The position numbers and the translations under genes were made by a program. The notes below the pieces were generated by a model, which was given only the letters and a program-made list of their open reading frames with translations, was not told the origin of the DNA and made no database searches. Positions 1 through 8,085 of a stretch of 64,000 bases of DNA are shown in pieces. The DNA comes from DASWLF01 sp963768765 (GTDB taxonomy: Bacteria; Desulfobacterota; Desulfobaccia; Desulfobaccales; 0-14-0-80-60-11): assembly GCA_963768765.1 (NCBI GenBank), contig CAVYJK010000014.1, positions 153,398 to 217,397 on the forward strand, written 5' to 3'. Position 1 is the first letter of the stretch; each line of letters opens with the position of its first letter.

Positions 1-13
1 CAGAAAAAACCGC

Positions 14-46
14 GGGCCAGGTCAAGGGACCTGGCCCTCTTTGTTT
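14..46 (+). terminator. Rho-independent terminator
   Basis: A perfect 10-bp inverted repeat (GGGCCAGGTC, loop AAGG, GACCTGGCCC) is followed by a T-rich tail. It probably ends a plus-strand gene that lies before the window. Confidence 0.75.
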
Positions 47-154
47 CCTAGCCCATTTTCCTGGTGAAATTTTAAGGAGAATCTCAAAATTATCGGAAAT
101 TTCCTTAAGCTATTTTAAGGACGGGACGATAAGAGGGTGAATACCCTCCAAGTT

Positions 155-198
155 GGGCCCGGGTTTTCCGGAGGCGGGAGCCTGGGCCCTTTTATTTC
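155..198 (+). terminator. Stem-loop with T-tail
   Basis: GGGCCCGGG pairs with CCTGGGCCC across a 17-nt loop and is followed by TTTTATTT on the plus strand. It directly follows the stop codon of the minus-strand 65-residue gene, so it may also stabilise that gene's 3' end. No plus-strand gene precedes it within 100 bases. Confidence 0.5.
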
Positions 199-389
199 TG
201 CAACATCATGCCCACCAGGCCGGCGCCCACCATACCTAAGGCGATATAATCGCCCCAGCGCAGCCACCAGGCGGCGAGGCCGGCTCCCGAGGCCTGCTGC
301 CGGCGGGCCCGGCGGCGCCCCAGGTTGTTCAGGAGCAGCAGGGCGAACCCGGCTATGACCAGAAGCTGTTCCGACTTGAGGGTTTCCAA
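192..389 (-). CDS. Small membrane protein, unknown function
   Basis: The 65-residue product has two hydrophobic segments, about residues 9-22 and 47-62, separated by an Arg-rich stretch (residues 24-31), which suggests a two-helix membrane protein with a basic cytoplasmic loop. The start is TTG. I accept it because GGAG lies five bases upstream on the minus strand and the frame ends just before a strong stem-loop. I do not recognise a family. The gene stands alone, with a repeat and tRNA-Ser on its upstream side. It could be a chance frame, but the ribosome site and hydrophobic pattern favour a real gene. Confidence 0.45.
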   Translation of the reverse strand: METLKSEQLLVIAGFALLLLNNLGRRRARRQQASGAGLAAWWLRWGDYIALGMVGAGLVGMMLQK

Positions 390-442
390 GGGGTCTCCGG
401 TGAACCGTTCTTTTTAATTGTGACCAAAAAGCGGCCCATTTT

Positions 443-475
443 CGGTAGGGGCGGGTTTAAAACCCGCCTCTACCG
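443..475. repeat. Dispersed palindrome, 'GGGCGGGTTT' family
   Basis: A near-perfect palindrome around GGGGCGGGTTTAAAACCCGCC. Relatives occur at 30458-30488, 37242-37268 and 45377-45405, always between genes. I refer to this as family C. Confidence 0.7.
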
Positions 476-549
476 ATTTTTCCCGTCGGCATTAATTTTG
501 TGCTCTAGTGAAACAGAGAATATCGCCCCGGGTCTAATGGGTAAAAGAC

Positions 550-642
550 TGGCGGAGAGAGAGGGATTCGAACCCTCGGTAGAGGTTTCCCCCCACACTC
601 GCTTAGCAGGCGAGCACCTTAGGCCAGCTCGGTCATCTCTCC
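550..642 (-). tRNA. tRNA-Ser (GCT anticodon)
   Basis: On the minus strand the sequence folds as a class II tRNA. The acceptor stem GGAGAGA pairs with TCTCTCC, the anticodon stem-loop contains CTGCTAA with anticodon GCT, and there is a long variable arm typical of serine tRNAs. The T-loop GGTTCGAATCC is intact and CCA is encoded. It lies 86 bases from a second serine tRNA on the same strand. Confidence 0.95.
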
Positions 643-690
643 GCGGGGGCCAGACGAAAAATTAAGGCCTCTAAGGCCTCGATTCACAGT

Positions 691-719
691 ATTTTATAAA
701 AGCAGCTTGCCAATATCAA
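691..719 (-). promoter_or_regulatory. Sigma-70-like promoter of tRNA-Ser(GCT)
   Basis: TTGATA, a 17-base spacer and TAAAAT on the minus strand, about 50 bases before the mature 5' end of tRNA-Ser(GCT). Confidence 0.5.
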
Positions 720-728
720 TCACTTATC

Positions 729-814
729 TGGCGGAGGGAGTAGGATTCGAACCCACGGGTCTTCCGACCTGCGGTTTTCAAGACCGCCGCCTTAAGCCAC
801 TCGGCCATCCCTCC
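729..814 (-). tRNA. tRNA-Ser (TGA anticodon)
   Basis: A class II tRNA on the minus strand. The acceptor GGAGGGA pairs with TCCCTCC, the anticodon loop CTTGAAA gives anticodon TGA, and there is a long variable arm, an intact T-arm and an encoded CCA end. Confidence 0.95.
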
Positions 815-824
815 GCTTCTGCAA

Positions 825-853
825 AAATTACCATTGGCCCTGGGGAATGTCAA
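825..853 (-). promoter_or_regulatory. Sigma-70-like promoter of tRNA-Ser(TGA)
   Basis: A consensus TTGACA, a 17-base spacer and TAATTT lie on the minus strand, with the -10 hexamer about ten bases before the mature tRNA 5' end. Confidence 0.7.
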
Positions 854-1153
854 CTTTAGGAACTGAAGCTGAAGATGTGAGTCTCTCCTTCCCGGTCTAA
901 CTAAGCTTCCCCCCTTAAGCTACCACCTTAACCTGTGGAAAACTTTTTAGCCCCTTCCAAAGGCTGGAAATATAAGAGCAACGCCTGAAGTTTATGCATA
1001 TAAATTTGTCTATACCCTTAAAATTCAATAAGTATTTTTACCTACGCGAGAAATAGGGTTTTCCCCTTGGTCTATTAGGGATTCCCTAATTGACAGCCTC
1101 AGTCGGAAGGTTCATTGTAAATTAATCTGTAAAATTGTTCACGAGGGGGGGTC
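854..1153. other. Intergenic, AT-rich, no gene seen
   Basis: I see no credible coding frame or RNA gene. A TTGACA at 1090-1095 could be the -35 box of the small gene at 1157, but the best -10 match (TGTAAA) is 20 bases away, so I do not call a promoter. Confidence 0.4.
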
Positions 1154-1156
1154 GTG

Positions 1157-1318
1157 ATGAATTGGGTGGCGGTTGTAACCTTTATTGTTGGGGTTATTGT
1201 CGGGGGCACTGTGGCAGTAGTTTTAATGTCTCTGCTTACCATGACAAAGCGCTGGGAAATGGCAATTAACAATAAGGATCAACCATCAAAAGGATCAACC
1301 ATCAAAATCTCTACATAA
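1157..1318 (+). CDS. Small single-span membrane protein
   Basis: A 53-residue frame starts at ATG 1157, with GTG three bases earlier as the alternative. It is preceded by the strong purine tract GAGGGGGG. Residues 3-29 form one continuous hydrophobic helix rich in Val and Gly, followed by a charged tail starting TKRWEM. The layout (short exterior end, one helix, basic cytoplasmic end) resembles other small inner-membrane proteins, but I do not recognise a family. A 16-base direct duplication lies in the last codons and has changed the C-terminus. The helix and ribosome site make coding likely. Confidence 0.55.
   Translation: MNWVAVVTFIVGVIVGGTVAVVLMSLLTMTKRWEMAINNKDQPSKGSTIKIST
1276..1307 (+). 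repeat. Tandem 16-bp duplication
   Basis: GGATCAACCATCAAAA is present twice, head to tail, inside the 3' end of the small membrane protein gene. The unit is not a multiple of three, so it shifts the frame of everything after it. Confidence 0.85.
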
Positions 1319-1518
1319 TACCGTTGACAATTATAAGCCAGCCTGACCCAGAAATAACTTTTTTCCAAGATAAAATTGCCTGACTCCATCTTGGTGCCAG
1401 TTCCCAAGGCATCTTACTTAATTTTATAGACAAATCCAAAGACGCCGGGCGCCAACTGCCATTTTCTCAAATTGGCCGGCAGGGGTTCCAGGACCCTCCC
1501 CTTCCCGCAATCCTGATC

Positions 1519-2808
1519 TCAAGTGCGCCGGTCCACCACCCGCTGGGCCTTGCCTTCGCTGCGGGGCAGGGTGTTGGGCTCCACCAGCTCCACCAGCGGG
1601 GTCACCAGCAGTTCGCTCTTCAGGGCCTCGGTGATGCGTTTCTGCAGCTGCTTGAGAAACCGCAGGTCCTCCTGGAAGAAGTTCTGCTGCACCTCCACCT
1701 TGACGTGCATCACGTCGTTGAAGTTTTCCCGGGTCAGCTCCACCAGGTAGTGGGTCCCCACCTCCGGCATGGCCATGAGCACCTGGTCGATCTGCAGAGG
1801 GAAGATGTTGACCCCTTTGACGATGAGCATGTCGTCGCTCCTGCCCTGGATGCGGGAGAGGCGCTTAAAGCTGCGGCCGCAGGGGCAGGGGGCGGGATCA
1901 TACGAGGCCAGGTCCCGGGTGCGGTAGCGCAGAAGCGGCATGCCCTGGCGGGTGAGGTTGGTGAAGACCAGCTCCCCCACTTCTCCCGGAGTTACGGGCG
2001 TGAGGGTCCGGGGGTCCACCACCTCCAGCAGAAAGGAGTCTTCCCAGACGTGCATGCCGTTTTGCTCCGGGCACTCGAAGGCCACGCCGGGACCGTTCAT
2101 CTCCGAGAGCCCGTAGGAGTTGTAGGCCTTGAGGTCGTAAGCGGCCTCGAGGCGCCGGCGCATGTCCTCGGAATGGGGCTCCGCCCCGATGAAGGCCAAC
2201 CTCAGGGGCAATTCCCGGGGGTCCACCCCCAACTTGGCAAAGGTGTTCAGGAGATAGAGGGCGTAGCTGGGGATGATGTGAATTGCGGTGGTGCCGAACT
2301 GCTGCATGAGTTGGACCTGGCGGACACTGTTGCCGGCCCCCGCCGGGATGGTGAGGGCGCCTAAGCGCTCGGCGCCGTAGTGGAAGCCCAGGCCCCCGGT
2401 GAACAGCCCGTAGCCCATCATGTTCTGAAAGACGTCGCCGGGGCGCAGGCCGGTCATGTACAGGGAGCGGGCCACCAGGTCCGCCCAGGTGGCGATGTCC
2501 TGCATGGTGTAGTAGATGACGGTGGCCCGGCCGGTGGTGCCCGAGGAGGCGTGGAGGCGCACCATGTCGGCGAGGGGCACGGTGAGCATCTCTCGGCCCC
2601 GGGCCCTGAGGTCGTCCTTGGTGGTGAAAGGCACCCGGCGGATATCTTCCAGGGATTTCAGGCTCTCGCCGCTAACCCCGGCTTCTTTAAGCCGCAGGCC
2701 GTAAAAGGGGCTCCGCCCGGCCCGGCTGATAGTCTCCCGCAGGCGCCGGAGTTGCAGCTCGTGCAACTGATCGGGTTTCAAGGTTTCAATGGCGGCATCC
2801 AAATACAC
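1519..2808 (-). CDS. paaK: Phenylacetate--CoA ligase
   Basis: This adenylate-forming enzyme joins phenylacetate or a related aryl acid to CoA using ATP. The adenylation loop SSGTTGRATV, the motif SYGLSEMNG, YRTRD, and the C-terminal hinge and lysine region QGRSDDMLIVKGVNIFP are all present. The length (430 residues) is normal for the family. I chose GTG at 2808 because AGGAG lies six bases before it and the protein then begins VYLDAAIE, like relatives. An ATG 39 bases upstream is in frame but lacks a ribosome site. In anaerobes of this group such ligases often act on aryl acids released from amino acids by ferredoxin oxidoreductases. No pathway partner is adjacent here, so the exact substrate is inferred. 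Confidence 0.9.
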   Translation of the reverse strand: MYLDAAIETLKPDQLHELQLRRLRETISRAGRSPFYGLRLKEAGVSGESLKSLEDIRRVPFTTKDDLRARGREMLTVPLADMVRLHASSGTTGRATVIYYTMQDIATWADLVARSLYMTGLRPGDVFQNMMGYGLFTGGLGFHYGAERLGALTIPAGAGNSVRQVQLMQQFGTTAIHIIPSYALYLLNTFAKLGVDPRELPLRLAFIGAEPHSEDMRRRLEAAYDLKAYNSYGLSEMNGPGVAFECPEQNGMHVWEDSFLLEVVDPRTLTPVTPGEVGELVFTNLTRQGMPLLRYRTRDLASYDPAPCPCGRSFKRLSRIQGRSDDMLIVKGVNIFPLQIDQVLMAMPEVGTHYLVELTRENFNDVMHVKVEVQQNFFQEDLRFLKQLQKRITEALKSELLVTPLVELVEPNTLPRSEGKAQRVVDRRT

Positions 2809-3463
2809 TTCATTCTCCTGTGATTGCGGCAAATTACCCTTATTCAATTAATTTAGAGTTGCTATCAGATTTAGTCGGGGCAGGCTCGATACCTGCCAGG
2901 ATGAATGGCGAGCGCAAGGCCTCCCTGGAATGAAAATATATTCTCTTCAAGGCTGTTATCGCAATGGGAATTTGGGGGGAAGGCCTGAAAGCTGGGGGGC
3001 CGAACCTTTGGCAACCCCCGGACCTTCCGGATGGCGGTAATGACGAGAAGCGACCTGCATCGAGACCCATGCGACGAACCTATTCCAAACTTTACAATGC
3101 ATTTCAAACTGCCGATATCTAGCGCAGATCTCGCCAGTTTCGAGGATTTCTGTTGACTCGGAATGTCTTTCAGACAAAAATATTTGCGCACTTCCGCCAA
3201 AAGGGCGCGCCGCTTATGAGGTAAAAAATCCAACGGTCGGGACTTTCCTGATGACGATTTCAGGGTTCTCCCGATTGTGGCCTGCAGAATCCTTATAGGA
3301 GTATAGTCACATGGTTCCCAACAACCTGATCACGCCGCCATAAGGGAAAAACTTATGGTGAGCCTTAGAAAAAGTCTCCATGATGAATCCATGCGGCATT
3401 ATAGCGGGCTCGTAGTATCCTCGTCCCCGATTTTTAGGATTATTGCCTTTCTGGGCGCACGCC
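2809..3463. other. Intergenic, no gene seen
   Basis: About 650 bases with only short overlapping frames whose translations look random. I see no tRNA, palindrome or clear promoter. Base composition drops here relative to paaK, marking the start of a less GC-rich block that runs to the tRNA-Asp gene. Confidence 0.4.
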
Positions 3464-5377
3464 ATGGTTGATCAAAATTTAGCAAGCGACCAGAGTGATT
3501 TCCAGGTTCCGTTTAATATAACCTGGGCCATTTTTTTGATCAGCGTTTTGGGCCTTTTTTTAGAAATGTTGCTCATTCGCTGGATAGGTACAGAGATACG
3601 GATATTCGCCTATCTGCAAAACACGGTGTTGGTCGTATGCTTCCTGGGATTGGGAATGGGTTGCTTCACCAGTCGAAAGCCCATCATCATGCGGAATATG
3701 CTCCTGCCGCTTTTGGTTTTGGTCTTGCTGTTAGCTATTCCCATGACCAAGTCCGGCTTGGGAAGTACGACCCAGATGTTGAGTGCGTTGGGGGACTTTT
3801 TTATCTGGCATTACACCGTAACCTCCAGCCCCTGGCTTACTATAGTATTCGCAATCCTGGGCTTGGGGATAACTTATCTTCTGATGGCCCTGCTCTTAGA
3901 TATCTTCGTGCCCATCGGTCGAATCCTGGGACGGTTAATGGATGAGCATCCCAAAACCATCTGGGCATACTCGGTCAATGTCGCGGGAAGTTTGGTGGGC
4001 ACCTGGCTTTTTGTCTTGCTAAGCATCTGGTACCAACCTCCGCTCACCTGGTTTTTAGTTCTGGGAGTGCTCACCTTCTTTTTTCTCAGCAAGACTGGCC
4101 GCCTCTGGAAGCTCAATTGTGGTTTGTTAGCCGGGATAATAATCCTCTCCTATTTTGCGGGGTGGGAACCGGGCGCTCTGGAGGTAATCTGGTCTCCTTA
4201 TCAAAAATTGGTCCTCAAACACCCTGATAGACAGCATGGGGAAGTCGGTGATTACCTGGTCAATGTAAATAACGCTGGCTACCAGGCCATGATCGACTTG
4301 AGCGAAACTCACGTTCAGTCGGATCCTGGGCGCTTTCCCCCGGAGATGCGCGCTCTGAGCCAGTATGACATTCCCTTGCTCCTGCATCCCAATCCCCGGA
4401 AATTTTTAATCGTTGGAGCCGGAACCGGAAATGATGCAGCCGGGGCATTGCGCCACGGAGTCAAACAGATCACTGCGGTGGAAATCGATCCAGCCATCAT
4501 TTCTCTGGGTAAACGTCATCATCCCGAAAGGCCCTACGCCTCCCCTGCGGTCCAACTGGTCAATGATGACGCCCGTTCCTTCTTTGCTACCTGCCAGGAG
4601 CGTTACGACGTTATTTCGTTCGGACTCTTGGATTCGCATACCACCACCTCCATGACGAATGCTCGCCTGGATCACTATGTCTATACTAAGGAGAGCATCG
4701 CCCGGGCCAAATCCTTGCTGGCTGACGGCGGCATCATCGTGTTGAGTTTTGAGGCCCAAAAACCCTTTATTGCCGATCGTATGGCTAAAGTCTTGCGGGA
4801 AGTGTTTGGCGAAGAGCCCATCTATTTTCGCATACCAGTCACCGATTACGGTTGGGGGGGAGTCCTTTTTATCGCGGGAGACCTGGTCACCGCCAAAAGG
4901 CAAATCGCCAACAACCAGAGATTGGCCGCGCTCATCGAAAAATTGCAACAGCAGTTTCCCTTGGCCCTGCCCTTCACCACTAAAATCACCTCCGATGACT
5001 GGCCTTATATTTATCTCCAGGGTCCCAGCATTCCCCTACTTTACTATCTCCTGGCCTGCCTGATGGTTCTTCTTCTCCTGCGATGCCATAAATATTTGGC
5101 TCTTTCAGACCTGGTTTCCACTTGGAGCCGCTCGCACTGGCACTTCTTCTTTTTGGGAGCGGCCTTCTTGTTGCTGGAAGTGCAAAATATCAGCAAGGCC
5201 TCGGTGGTCCTGGGGAACACCTGGGAAGTCAATGCGGTCATCGTTTCCGGAGTGCTGGCCATGATTCTGCTGGCCAACCTCCTGGCCCAGCGATTTCCCC
5301 ACCTGCCGCTGCGGGTGGTTTACTTATGTCTGGTCGGCACCAAACAAGCAACCATCTCGCCATTACCCTCGACCTAG
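3464..5377 (+). CDS. Spermidine-synthase-like membrane protein, C-terminally truncated
   Basis: The N-terminal ~230 residues form about seven membrane helices. They are followed by a soluble methyltransferase-fold domain of the spermidine synthase type, with the nucleotide loop VGAGTGNDA, the acidic VEIDPAI and NDDARSF. Two or three further helices follow, with the family signature FLLLEVQNISK. Relatives usually have several more helices after this point. Here the frame turns into unrelated residues after RVVYLCLVG (about 5340) and stops, so the C-terminus is lost or frameshifted. The substrate of this membrane-anchored family is not settled and polyamine synthesis should not be assumed. ATG 3464 is taken as start; TTG 3443 with AGGA three bases upstream is the alternative. 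Codon use is less GC-rich than the neighbours. Confidence 0.7.
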   Translation: MVDQNLASDQSDFQVPFNITWAIFLISVLGLFLEMLLIRWIGTEIRIFAYLQNTVLVVCFLGLGMGCFTSRKPIIMRNMLLPLLVLVLLLAIPMTKSGLGSTTQMLSALGDFFIWHYTVTSSPWLTIVFAILGLGITYLLMALLLDIFVPIGRILGRLMDEHPKTIWAYSVNVAGSLVGTWLFVLLSIWYQPPLTWFLVLGVLTFFFLSKTGRLWKLNCGLLAGIIILSYFAGWEPGALEVIWSPYQKLVLKHPDRQHGEVGDYLVNVNNAGYQAMIDLSETHVQSDPGRFPPEMRALSQYDIPLLLHPNPRKFLIVGAGTGNDAAGALRHGVKQITAVEIDPAIISLGKRHHPERPYASPAVQLVNDDARSFFATCQERYDVISFGLLDSHTTTSMTNARLDHYVYTKESIARAKSLLADGGIIVLSFEAQKPFIADRMAKVLREVFGEEPIYFRIPVTDYGWGGVLFIAGDLVTAKRQIANNQRLAALIEKLQQQFPLALPFTTKITSDDWPYIYLQGPSIPLLYYLLACLMVLLLLRCHKYLALSDLVSTWSRSHWHFFFLGAAFLLLEVQNISKASVVLGNTWEVNAVIVSGVLAMILLANLLAQRFPHLPLRVVYLCLVGTKQATISPLPST

Positions 5378-5499
5378 CAACCGAAACCACCTGTGGCGCC
5401 ACCGGTTGTGGCATTGGCGGCGCTCATACGTTAGTAAGCCGCCTGCCATACAAGTCTTATTGGTGAGGTGATTTTTATTTGAGGCTGGGAATGGACTGG

Positions 5500-5538
5500 A
5501 CCAAAAGAGAAAGGGGTTGGGCTCCATGGCCCAACCCC
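5500..5538 (-). terminator. Bidirectional terminator behind tRNA-Asp relic
   Basis: GGGGTTGGGC and GCCCAACCCC form a 10-bp stem with a 6-base loop. The minus-strand tail is TTTCTCTTTTGG and the plus-strand tail contains ATTTTT. The position relative to the relic at 5551 matches that of the terminator behind the intact tRNA-Asp. Confidence 0.6.
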
Positions 5539-5550
5539 TGGATTTTTCAA

Positions 5551-5590
5551 TGGCGGGGACGATGAGACTCCAACTCTCGGCCCTCCAAGC
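5551..5590 (-). pseudogene. tRNA-Asp 3'-half relic
   Basis: The minus strand reads like the T-arm, acceptor 3' strand and CCA end of the tRNA-Asp gene at 7508-7584. The last 17 bases differ at one position, with a few more substitutions before that. The anticodon arm and 5' half are not recognisable. A hairpin terminator follows, as it does behind the intact tRNA. This is the pattern left by integration at a tRNA 3' end or by partial gene duplication. No integrase gene lies nearby. Confidence 0.6.
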
Positions 5591-5695
5591 GCCCCGGCCG
5601 GCCCCGGCGCCAGCACAATGCCTTTGAAAATAAAAATCTTAGGATGATTTATTATCCGCATCGGGGCCTGGGGCTTTGAACCGATGGGCCCCTTA

Positions 5696-7351
5696 TTAGG
5701 GTTTTCTCTTATACACATAAACACTGGGCGAGCTCACCTGGTATCCTTTGGAAGACTCACCCCAATGGTATTCAGTGTGGTTAAGGGAGACGATGTCAAT
5801 CACTCCCACGCAATCGTAAAATTCCTTGCTGTACTTTCGAAACCAGGAAAATATAAACAACGACGACTCAGGTCTTACTACCCACCAGGAAGGCTGAATA
5901 TTCACAAAGACCAGGTACGCCGGCCGGGATGCTTCTATTTCCCGGATCATCTCCTGTTGCATTCTCTCCGCATAAGGGTGGAATTCCATTAAGGGATAGG
6001 TATAGATATATCCGGTGGCGGCGCGGCGGTGGGCATAAAAGTAAATTTGAGGTTCCGAACCCACTACGGCAATGGTGTCTTCTGTTGAAGTGCGCTCCTT
6101 CAGGTATTGGGCGATTTTAAGAGATTCGGGAAAGGGGTTTCGGTCGTAAGTCAAGCGGGAGGCCATAGTGGGATCGACCTCGAATAGAAAGAGGCGCTGG
6201 TTGTACACTGAATACAACAGGGCGAAAAGGATGACGAAAATCGGGAGTATCTTCGCCGCGCTTTGACTTACTCGGGCAAGCAGCCTCCCCATGGAGCTGA
6301 TGCCAACCCCGATTACCAGCGAAATAGCCGGAAGGAGCAGCACAAAGTAGTGCGGTCGAAAATAAAGGCCTGGAGTGATGGCGAGAAAAGAGAAAATCAC
6401 CAGGGTGCCGGTAAAGAAAAGCCGTTGTTTTGCTTTATGATCAATAAAGAGGGCTAACACCCCCCACCCTGCCAGCACCCAGAGAAGCGGAGCAGAGGAA
6501 ACAATAGGACGTAGGTTATAAATAAAAATCATCCATCCTTGGGCAGGGGAACCCAATGAGACATATTCCCGGGCATAAATAAAAGTCCAAAACCAGAACT
6601 TATCAAAGATGCCCCCTGCGAGAAAAAACAGACAGGTCAAAGTAAAAGGCAAGGCCGCGCCGGCCAGCAAGACGAGGATATTGCCGAGGAGGGGCTTAAG
6701 GCTGACGGGTTGAGCCCGGCACCCTTGATATATCAGGTAAAGTACTGCAAAGGCGATGAAGGCGGCCCCATGCTGCTTCATCAAAAATGCCAGACCAAAC
6801 AGGAGGCCACTTAAGAAAAGCGACAGGCGCCGGCGGGAATCGGCGGCGCGCAGCAAAATCAACATTCCGGCCACTGCCGGCAGGATGACAAAATGTTCGG
6901 CGTTGGCAAACACTCCTTCCACACTCTGACCCACTGACAGCACGGCAAAGCTGGCCGCAGCGATTACTCCGGTCGTTCGGTCTAAGAGTTGCCTCCCCAA
7001 CAAAAATAAAAATATGATGGTGGCCAGATTTAACAGCAGAAGTCCCAGATGAATTCCGGTGATGGTTTGGCCCAAGATTGCCATCATCAGGGCGTAGGCT
7101 CCATAGATGCCCGGCATCTTCATATTATAAACCTTGGTGTAAGGCAGAAACCCTTGGAGGAGCAACTGCCCGGCATAGGCATACTCCCCTTCATCTCGCT
7201 GGAGGGGGACGTCCAGCAGATGAACCCGCAGCGCAATGGCCCCCAGTAAAATGAGGATTATGAGCCCCCAGGTGTAATCCCGGGCAACAAGACTCTTGGG
7301 AGAGACCGGGCCGGGCCTTTGCTGGGGTGGGGGTTTCTTTTTCTTGGCCAA
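5696..7351 (-). CDS. Glycosyltransferase family 39 (PMT/ArnT-like) membrane protein
   Basis: The 551-residue protein has an N-terminal lysine-rich tip and about eleven membrane helices. The first periplasmic loop carries VPLQRDEGEYAYAGQLLL, the DE-containing signature of GT39 transferases that move sugars from polyprenyl phosphate. A periplasmic C-terminal domain follows from about residue 395. The family works on the outer face of the inner membrane on proteins or lipid A; the acceptor here is unknown. The start is TTG with AGAGG seven bases upstream. The gene stands alone between the tRNA-Asp relic and the intact tRNA-Asp and is less GC-rich than flanking housekeeping genes, which fits acquired cargo. 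Confidence 0.8.
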   Translation of the reverse strand: MAKKKKPPPQQRPGPVSPKSLVARDYTWGLIILILLGAIALRVHLLDVPLQRDEGEYAYAGQLLLQGFLPYTKVYNMKMPGIYGAYALMMAILGQTITGIHLGLLLLNLATIIFLFLLGRQLLDRTTGVIAAASFAVLSVGQSVEGVFANAEHFVILPAVAGMLILLRAADSRRRLSLFLSGLLFGLAFLMKQHGAAFIAFAVLYLIYQGCRAQPVSLKPLLGNILVLLAGAALPFTLTCLFFLAGGIFDKFWFWTFIYAREYVSLGSPAQGWMIFIYNLRPIVSSAPLLWVLAGWGVLALFIDHKAKQRLFFTGTLVIFSFLAITPGLYFRPHYFVLLLPAISLVIGVGISSMGRLLARVSQSAAKILPIFVILFALLYSVYNQRLFLFEVDPTMASRLTYDRNPFPESLKIAQYLKERTSTEDTIAVVGSEPQIYFYAHRRAATGYIYTYPLMEFHPYAERMQQEMIREIEASRPAYLVFVNIQPSWWVVRPESSLFIFSWFRKYSKEFYDCVGVIDIVSLNHTEYHWGESSKGYQVSSPSVYVYKRKP

Positions 7352-7459
7352 GAGTTAGCCTCTTTACCGGCAATTAGGCTTGCAGTCTTAGCTGGAGATG
7401 TCCTTAGTTATCGCTTGGGACCCTTTCCACGAGTTTAAATTCTAAACCGCATCTGCCAG

Positions 7460-7495
7460 TGATTAAAATAAATGGGCCAGCATTAGGCTGGCCCA
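7460..7495 (-). terminator. Terminator of tRNA-Asp
   Basis: TGGGCCAGC and GCTGGCCCA form a 9-bp stem with a 5-base loop. On the minus strand a TTTATTTTAAT tail follows, 13 bases after the encoded CCA of tRNA-Asp. Confidence 0.8.
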
Positions 7496-7507
7496 GTCTT
7501 TCCCAGA

Positions 7508-7584
<77 letters not shown>

Positions 7585-7591
7585 GAGGAAT

Positions 7592-7762
7592 AAGTTCAAA
7601 GTTCAAAGTTGAAAGTTCAAAGTTGACTGCGCCAAAACTCAAGACCAAATTTGAACCTTGAACCACAACTGGCTGATAAGTTCAAATTTGAAAGTTCGAA
7701 GTTAACTGCGCTAAAATTTGGAACTAGAACCTTGAACTTTGAACCTTGAACTTTGAACTAAA
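7592..7762. repeat. Degenerate GTTCAAAGTT repeat block between tRNAs
   Basis: Many overlapping copies of AGTTCAAAGTT and of its complement AACTTTGAACCTTGAAC fill the space between tRNA-Asp and tRNA-Val. They form two roughly 75-base diverged direct repeats, each with GACTGCGC or AACTGCGC in the middle. Confidence 0.75.
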
Positions 7763-7765
7763 AAC

Positions 7766-7841
7766 TGGTAGGCGGAACAGGGCTCGAACCTGTGACCCCC
7801 GGCTTGTAAGGCCGATGCTCTCCCAGCTGAGCTATCCGCCC
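7766..7841 (-). tRNA. tRNA-Val (TAC anticodon)
   Basis: A cloverleaf on the minus strand. The acceptor GGGCGGA pairs with TCCGCCT, the D-loop contains AGCTGGGAGAG, the anticodon loop CTTACAA gives TAC, the T-arm is CAGGTTCGAGCCCTG, and CCA is encoded. Confidence 0.95.
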
Positions 7842-7847
7842 GCCCCG

Positions 7848-7879
7848 GTAATACTCGCTTATGGCGGCCCTGCTGTCAA
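7848..7879 (-). promoter_or_regulatory. Possible promoter of tRNA-Val
   Basis: A perfect TTGACA lies 33-38 bases upstream of the mature tRNA-Val 5' end on the minus strand. The best -10 hexamer is TATTAC at a long 20-base spacing, so only the -35 box is convincing. Confidence 0.4.
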
Positions 7880-7954
7880 GAGGGAAAGTAAGCAGAGCAG
7901 TTAGCGGTGAGCAGTTGGCTTTTAATATTAATAGGGCGGGAAACAGATTACTTT

Positions 7955-7993
7955 CACCTCCACCCCAACCCTCTCCCCCTCAAGGGGGAGGGA
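7955..7993. repeat. Dispersed palindrome, 'CCCTCTCCCC' family
   Basis: CCCCAACCCTCTCCCCCTCAAGGGGGAGGG belongs to family A, also found at 16788, 24614 (two copies facing each other), 37825, 38241 and 56164. It lies between the lon stop codon and tRNA-Val and could also form a 3' hairpin. Confidence 0.65.
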
Positions 7994-8085
7994 GTTAAGG
8001 GAAGGAAACTATTTAAGCTCTGATTAATATCCCTGGCCCCGCTCCGCTTACTGCACCACTGCTTCCCGCTCACTGCTCATCGACC

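Noticed and set aside
2840..3233. Minus-strand frames upstream of paaK
   Set aside because: Several overlapping short frames without ribosome sites; the translations look like non-coding sequence.
7592..7762. Possible CRISPR array (AGTTCAAAGTT units)
   Set aside because: The units are irregular, adjacent and degenerate with no spacer structure, and no cas gene is present.
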